Shown here: piece by piece, positions 52,101 through 61,100 of the stretch | Position numbering within the stretch: the first letter of the stretch is position 1 | Layout: each line of letters starts with the position of its first letter | Source: Bugulina stolonifera | Lineage: Eukaryota > Bryozoa > Gymnolaemata > Cheilostomatida > Bugulidae | Reading direction: 5' to 3' | NCBI GenBank assembly: GCA_935421135.1 | Contig: OW285191.1 | Span: 12,341,700 to 12,405,699, forward strand | Length of the DNA: 64,000 nt | Translations under genes and position numbers: made by a program | Notes under the pieces: generated by a model | Told to the model about the DNA's origin: nothing | The model's database searches: none | Seen by the model: only the letters and a program-made list of their open reading frames with translations

Positions 52101-55100
52101 ATGGCTTGTTGCAGTGTGTTCAGTGGAAATTTCTATGGTATATATTATAGTCTATAACTCAGTAGTTTTACATTGTAAAAAGTAGATTTAGATATTGGAT
52201 CTCTTATAGTTCACTGCTAACAGAATACACAGTGTTATCCGACTCGTGTATAACAGTTCTACCTGGTCTAATATATGAATTTTTGTTACAGCTGGAACCT
52301 GGTCTACCTATGCCTTCTCCAGAACACCTTAAGAGGAAGATCCTCATCAAGAACAGTAAATCGCGTGCAGCTAAGCAACTTGGTGAGTAACTTACGTGTG
52401 CATGTCTTTGACATATGTAGACTGTGCTCTGTTATATGATGTATAATCCAATTAACTGTTCATTACATTACGCATTTCTCAACTCATAAACTCACAGTCT
52501 CATTTATGTTGCTTTGCAGTACAATATTAATTTATGTTCGCTGTGCTAGGCTGTATTCCCTATACCGTGCCCCATAATATAGAATTTGTATATATACATG
52601 TATGTGGCAGCAGGCAGAGTTGAATATTAGATGTCTAGCTAGAGTATTGGACCATCTAATCTTTTTACTCCAATTTCATATCATAGTACTGCGAGATCCT
52701 TTTAAGAAACAGGAGAGTTATCTTCTCTCTGTGTATGTTACTGTCAGGATAGAATAACTCCAAATTGTGTTTCTTATTATGACATCCAATCATAGGGAAG
52801 TGGGTTACATAATGTTCTGCAATGTTGTATGATGTAAATTACATATTTTCATTATTGTATTTTTACAATTACATTATCTATCTGTTTATCTACATCGTCT
52901 GTCTGAAGTCTTATTTTCTTCACAATATTGCAGACGGAAGGAAAGACCAGAAGAAAATGAGCATCACCTCAACTGAAAGTGCCAGTACAGATGATCTAAA
53001 CAAGATATCTGCTAAATATAGAGGTTTGTATACATGTATTACCATAGTCACAGTGTACATGTGTAATATACAATGTACATACTGAGGGTACCACTAGCTG
53101 CTCCAGTGTTGCTAGTCATAAGTCAGCTTACATTGAAGCATTGTTACAGATTTATGATTTAATAGTGAATTCGAGTAACTTTTAACGAACTGCATGTTAT
53201 AATAAGCAGAATATGTAAATTGTATCCTATTTATATTTGTTGTATTGTACTATGGCAGAAGACAATTCCAACTCCATCCACAAAGGCTCCAAAGACAACC
53301 TCTCCGACCATATCACAAGTAAATCCATGTCTACCAGTGAGAGTGACGGGGGAAGCAACTTCAATGTCGAGGTTGTAGATTCACATGGTGACGAATCAGG
53401 TACATATGTACTAACTCGTGTGCTTATATAAGTACATATTATTTACTAACTCATGTATTTATACACGTATGTGTGTACTAACTCGTGTGCTTATATGAGT
53501 ACATGTGTACTAACTCGAGTGCTTATATGAGTGCATGTATACTAATTTGTGTGCCTATACAACTCTGATTGTGAAATAACTATAATTATAGCCCTTCTGG
53601 TCCATTATCCAGTGTGGTGCAGCAATGGAAAGAGTGTGGCTGTTATTATTTGTTAATCTTTGCTCTTATCATTGATTAGCTGATGATGTGAACACAAGTA
53701 GATCAGCACAGGTGAACGGGCATGAGCACACTAATGGAGCAGCAGAGTCTGAAGTTGAGGGCAAGTCGGCAGCAGCAGACGATAAGGTATGCGGAGGAGA
53801 TAATCTATATAGGCATTGGTTGTTTTACAGGTTCACTCTACATCATCATCTTACATGTAACTGTAAATCTATTTACTGCCCATAATCGTTTCCGGAATGC
53901 TCCCATACGATGACTGTCTGTGTTGTGCTAGGGTTGGGTGCTCTGCTGGACACCACTAGTGGCTCTGGTATGGTCCAAACTCTTAACCTCCTGGTTGGAG
54001 CACTTAGTCATTTTATCTCTTCAGTGCTGGTTTATATTGCGGGTGGAGTACAGCCCCCCTCTCCCTACTTTGTAGATAGTTGATGAGGAGGAATCAGACT
54101 CTGAGGCTGACGATGACCTCACTGACATGGAGAAAGCTATTAAGAAGCAGGATGAAGTAAGTTAGACGGTCTATTTGCTTCGCTTCACATGTATTCTGTT
54201 ATATTTAGTATCTAGACGTGTATAAGAACTGTACCTGACTGTCTACCCCCACTGAGATGTGTCCTTAATTAGGGATTGTTGATGTTACCTTTGGTTGACT
54301 TGTACAGTTACTAATGACCATATACGTACACACAAGTTTTATAGTCCTTGTAAAAGGACCACCCCATAGGTATTGCTATAATCTAGTGAACAGTCGTGGT
54401 CTATACATAGATATGTCTTAGACTCAGCATTGATGAAGTATAATTATATCACATATGAGGGGACCAGGATACATGGTGCAGTTGGTTATATAGGAATATA
54501 CTGTATTATTATCCACCTAGATATACATGTAGCTACACTACCTATGCGACTAGACAATATATTGGTGCTTCTCATTGGATGCTCTGTGAAAGTAATTTTC
54601 CAGTCTCCTACTAATGCATGACATACATGTCGCACTGTATAGTGTATACACACATGTACACTCGCCTCTATACGCTGTAGCTGTAATACTATATGCACAC
54701 TACATGCAATGTACTGTATACACTGTAGCACTACATGTATATACTGTAGCACTACCTGTATATACTGTAGCACTACCTGTATATACTGTAGCACTACATG
54801 TATATACCGTAGCACTACATGTATATACCGTAGCACTACCTGTATATACTGTAGCACTACATGTATATACCGTAGCACTACATGTGCATACCGTAGCACT
54901 ACATGTATATACCGTAGCACTACATGTATATACCGTAGCACTACATGTGCATACCGTAGCACTACCTGTATATACTGTAGCACTACATGTATATACCGTA
55001 GCACTACATGTGCATACCGTAGCACTACATGTATATACCGTAGCACTACATGTACTATAAGGCACATAGTACTTGTCTTCAGCCTGCATGCATAGTTATA

Positions 55101-58100
55101 TTCAAGTACAATTATTAAACTCACAGGGTACCGCGCATAAGGAAGTGATGTCATCAGCTGAGATGTCTTCTCTAGTTAACTACTGTACACCTGTCTCGTT
55201 TCATTCATTTGAGCATTCTAAGAGTAAGTAGTGCTCTCCACTCCTCTATATACATGTATGTATTACTCTACTGTTATCAGTGGTTGCTGTATGTAGGCCT
55301 AATAGTTACTGTAGTCACAGTAGTGGGTTATGTGTGGAGGGATAGCAGTAGCAGATGCCACCAGTACCACCAGTGTAGTAGTATTATGTCATATTAGTAT
55401 CCCCTACTAGTAGGAGTAGTACTAGTAGGCACAGTGCTGGTACTGATTGTGAAGCTATGTAAACCAATAGCCTAGCTGTAGAGATAGTCAGTTATTTTAT
55501 GTAGTGGGGGGCATACACAATGACATGATAGCCTGTAACCCTTCATTACCACCTACCTGGGTTACCGTGTGTGTGTTAGGGAAGAGATGTTCGTATGAGA
55601 TGTCGTCATTCGTGGAAACGTTTGCTGTGACGAGGATGAAAAAAGACCCCATAGAGTTTGTCAACTACAATAAAAGACAGTTGAGTCGTATCTATCCCAA
55701 GGGAACAAGAGTAGACTCTAGTAACTACATGCCTCAGGTACGGTGTCCAACTGTGTGTATGGTCATGTTATATACCTATAGGTAGGCTACACTATTTATT
55801 CTATAAGTTCTATACTTTGGTATGAATTCATTAGTGAGTCCAGCACACTCTTTACTGTGTATACCAGGTGTTCTGTACATTGTTTACTGTGTATGTCAGA
55901 TGTCCTGTACATCATTTACTGTGTATACCAGGTGTTCTGTACATTGTTTACTGTGTATGTCAGATGTCCTGTACATCATTTACTGTGTATACCAGGTGTT
56001 CTGTACATTGTTTACTGTGTATGTCAGATGTCCTGTACATCATTTACTGTGTATACCAGGTGTTCTGTACATTGTTTACTGTGTATACCAGGTGTTCTGG
56101 AATGCTGGCTGCCAGCTAGTGGCTCTCAACTTCCAGAGTCTAGACTTGCCAATGCAGCTCAACCAGGGAATATTTGAGATGAACCACAGCACTGGCTACT
56201 TGCTCAAACCGGATTTTATGAGACAAGAGAAAAAGAAATTTGATCCTTTTGCTGAAAGCACAGTGGATGGTATTGTAGCTGGCACTGTATCAGTAAGAGT
56301 AAGTGTTGATAGTACTGTATCAGGTAGAGTAAGTGTTGATAGTACTGTATCAGAGTAAGTGTTGATAGTACTGTATCAGGTAGAGTAAGTGTTGATAGTA
56401 CTGTATCAGAGTAAGTGTTGATAGTACTGTATCAGAGTAAGTGTTGATAGTACTGTATCAGTTGGAGTAAGTGTTGATAGTACTGTATCAGTTGGAGTAA
56501 GTGTTGATAGTACTGTATCAGAGTAAGTGTTGATAGTACTGTATCAGGTAGAGTAAGTGTTGATAACACCGTATCAGTTGGAGTAAGTGTTGATATTACC
56601 GTATCAGTTGGAGTAAGTGTTGATATTACCGTATCAGTTGGAGTAAGTGTTGATAGCACTGTATCAGTTGGAGTAAGTGTTGATGATACTTCGATGTTTG
56701 TATATTTATAGGTGTTGTCAGGCTACTTTCTATCAGACAAGCAGGTAGGAACTTATGTTGAAGTAGAGATGTACGGTTTACCTGCTGATACAACCCGCAA
56801 ACGTTACAGGACTAAGATAGTGCCAGCCAATGGAATCAACCCCAGATATGAAGAGGATGAGTTTGTATTTAAGAAGGTTAGAGATCAACTCTGTGCTATT
56901 CTCACTTTGATTGGCTGAGATCTGCCTAACGAAGCACCGCCAGCTCATAGTGCTAGTAAAATAGCTTACTTGGTTGGCGACATAGTGCCTTATTGGTTGG
57001 TTACCATAGCTAGCAATCGTTCAAACTGGTCACAATAACATATTATTACATACAATGTATAATGTTATATATACGACCATATTTATTATTCAGGTTAGAC
57101 TTATGTCAACATAATGATGGTTCCTATAGGTACATGTATGTAATCATAGCCTGATTGTCTTCTATAGTTATTTACTATTTACTACGACTTTCAGGTCGTC
57201 TTGCCTACTCTAGCCACACTGCGATTCGCTGCCTATGAAGAGAAAGGGAAGCTGATAGGCCACTCGGTGCTTCCTGTATCGGCACTTAGGCCAGGTAATT
57301 GTCAACACAGTTCTCATTGTTATTCAGGTTACTGAGTTTGCCATGAACTACAAAATACTGGTGTACAATATATCAATATGTATATGCAGATACTGTGTAG
57401 TTTAGTTATATGGGTGAACTGTATCCATTTCCCCGTATTTATCTGTTGCTAGGTTACAGGCATATCAAGTTGAAGAATGAACTAGGACAAGCTCTACTAA
57501 TGCCTACATTGTTTGTGTTTCTCACTGTAAAAGACTACGTTCCTGACGCTATGGCGGGTAAGTGCATGACGTCCTCTATAATTGTGGTGTGTGATATATT
57601 TGTATTGCATACTCTCAGGCTATCAGACTTGGCACTGGTGTCCTTAAGGGATCTGTTTTGATATCTTTCTATGTGATGTATATGCTTATATATCTTCCCT
57701 ATATTATTACGTGAATTGAAGCCTCTATAGTACGTATTAGTGTTATATATATTACACTGTATTCATGTATCCCTTGCATATATAACATCATGTATATTAT
57801 AATATTTTACTGCAGACTTTGCTAGTGCCCTCTCCAACCCCATAGCTTACCAGTCTAATCTGGAGAAACACACACAGCAGCTGATGGTGCTGACGGAAGA
57901 CTTTGACAATAACAATGTGACTATGGACATGGTGAATGGTGGTGGAGACCTCACTGAGGAAACCCCAGACAATGATAACCCTGATAAGGTAAGACAACTC
58001 CAGTTGGTTACTTCTCTGTTGGGCAACAGTATAACACCTATTTATTAATGGTAGAACACTGCCCAAGTGGGTTGACTTATCTAACAGTTTACTACATTCT

Positions 58101-61100
58101 CAGCAAGGTATGCTTGTCAACATATAGTAGCAACTCGTATCAATCTGAGCCTCTCCATGTACCATATACATATACAGGTATATTGTAACTTGCTGTAGTA
58201 CATACAGTATATGTATGACATGAAGTAATGGCTAATATAGAGTGTAGCCTATGTTTCTTAACTGACTATGTTACAGGGTGAGGAGGGGGAGCAGCCGACC
58301 CTCATCAAGAAAAGATATTACTATTCTGAGGATAATCTAGACAGGATGGATGGAGGTGACCCCAAGGCAGTACCTTTAACTATTGGAGTACTTAACCATG
58401 CTACTAGTCTACCACATATTAACTCTCCTGAGCTTATCCCTCCAGTGTCCAGCCAGAATATACCTGGTAAGTCTCTCCCATACAACTACAACCTTGTCAC
58501 TCCAGCCCAGCACCTGCTACAGTGCTTGTGGATAGATGTGATCAATATCAGTTGAATAAATTATAAAAGAGAGTTTCGAAATATTGAAATCTTTTGTCCT
58601 TTCGTAGTTTCATGAGATTTATATTGGGTATACGTAAAGTGCCATATGAGGTGATCCCATAAATACGCACCCATCTACCTGTTAGGTACTGTCAGCAGCT
58701 TGTTTGAGCTGTTATCTCCCATCAACCACCTGCTTTGTAAGTGCCAATCGTAAGCCAAGCACTTGCTTTCCTTGCTACCCAAGTGGCACAAAATCGGTGA
58801 TGTTCACCATGCGCAGTTGGTTATAATGTGCTAACCCTTAGGCCGTGTTATTCGCCAGAAGTATGCTAGTTATAGTGGCATAATTTCATACCAGTGCCTA
58901 TAATTTATTAACCCCAAGTTTTACAGTTGAAATTTAGCCACCCATTAATGGTTGAGGCTAGCTTTTTACCCACTTAGCACTGTGTGGACTGGATGAGCCC
59001 AAATCCTTCTGCAAGAACATTACAAATAGGAGAGTTTATTTGTACAACAGCAGAACTGAACAGCACTTGTGTGTGTATTGTGCCAGGTAGGGGTGGTTGT
59101 TCTATGCCCATAGCAGCAGTACCCTACACCCGTAGGAGCATAGGCTTGCCTTAAGCTAAATGTATGTAGTCTTCCTATTGCAGACACGCCTTCAACACAC
59201 CGACCCTCAGTAGTGAGTGTTATAAGTAAGTCTACTGCAGTACATTGACTTGGCTTACTTACTACCAGCTAACATGAGTTGACCCTTAAGCAGCCTTGAA
59301 ATTGCTTGCCACCTTCTTAGCTTTAGCATCTTCATTGGATGTATGATAGGCCTAGTGTCGTAATATTATACTCTTGTATTGTACCCATTACTAGTATAAA
59401 CCTTTATATTATTTATATTTATGTAGATACTAATAGTATAGTCTTAGATATCACCTTCTGTAGTAGAAGTAGCAGTTATAGTCACCTCTCCTTGGTATTC
59501 CACTTCCACTAAGCATGCTATCAGTTGGAAGTTGTTTACTCGCTCATTGCCATAACAACAGTAGTACAGAGGACCAGCTAAATAAGTGTGAAGACAACTT
59601 CAAAATAATAACAACTGGTACCATTGAGTGGAATGACTTGGATGGACTAGGAATTGGTCTGATTATAAACAGTCATTGTATAATAGTGTTAGTAATATAT
59701 ACAGTACACAGTATCGTCTTAGTTCAGAATCCCTACCTTGATTAGACGTAGATTTACTCTGCATGTACCAAGATGCACCGCTCACTTTTCTTCAACCTGT
59801 ACATGTAATGATATTAATTACTTACTATTCTCTATGGGCATATCAACCTGTGCACGGCTACCAGCTGGCTCTTTTCAGTGACAGTTCTATTGGCTACTGA
59901 CTCTTATACTGCTAGCTATACACAGGCTAAACAATGCTCTATAAGCATGGGGTTTACATTATTATAATTATATAGAGATAGTTACCTACAGTGTATGTAG
60001 TTCTATACACTAATCCTAGAAAACCATATTTCCATACATATAATATTAACATGACCATATTGTGTACAGTATTTCACTGCAGGATATTATACTATATACA
60101 TGTACATGTAGCCTATATGGTATAACATAATATTCTATACTGAGACTGGTCTCTGCTTCCACTTACACCTCTGTGTGACACTGAACGTTATATAAAAATA
60201 AGTTACATCTATATGCATATAGCAGTAGTATTAGTGTCTACATGCATATAGCAGTAGTGTCAACAAGTAAACACATTTCCATCCTTAGGAGATAATATTT
60301 GAGATTCCCTTGTCGAGGTGTTTGTGGAACAGGATATCTCTCTCATTCTATAATATTATTGGTAGCACTCACCGCCCAGACAAGCTAAAAACGGAATACA
60401 TAACTTATCCATAATATCTATTATAGTGTACAGGAAGTGTAAGTATAGCACTTCTGCTACCACTACCATATAAGGAATGATTGTTTACTCAATATAGAAG
60501 CTCTTTGTGAGAGTTGACTCCTCAGTTTCCACTTATGCTACGTTTGTAATAGTAATATTACGTCAACCAGTGGTGGATCCATGGTACAGTGGTATGTGGG
60601 GGAGGGGCAGTCTACCGAGTATCCAGTCATTCCTTACAGAGTCTGCACTAGCTGCCATGCTCTCCGCTACTGAATGAATATTCTAGAATATACTTCAGAA
60701 TTACTGTATGAACACTGAAATCGCGTACACTAATATACAATGATTGCATTATACGCACCACTCTATCATCCACCACTATTGGTGATGAGCTCTGGCATAG
60801 CCCACAAGAGTACGGCTAGGAATGGCTTCACTGTGGGTAAAGTCTACATATCTGGGACTACAGCATGTTACGGTGTTGATATTATATGTATATTACAGCT
60901 ATCAGTCTACCTGCGTTGAACAATACAGATGACAGCTCTCTGTCAGCACAGCAGAAATCAGAGATAGAGGCTAGATTTGTCGGTGAGTGATCAAGTAATA
61001 ACAGAATGGCATCTACAGTGTACACATATATGTGAATAGGATCTATCTTACTGCTGTTGTAGAAAGCTGGTAATACCAATGAATCAGTGTGTCACTGAGT

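Noticed and set aside
54486..55154. 222-codon open frame on the minus strand and 128-148-codon frames on the plus strand
   Set aside because: The 21-bp unit is a multiple of three without stops, so several frames stay open on both strands. This is a repeat artefact.
55822..56358. 178-codon open frame across the exon 18 region
   Set aside because: Only 56092-56298 is real coding sequence. The upstream part is the acceptor minisatellite and the downstream part the donor minisatellite.
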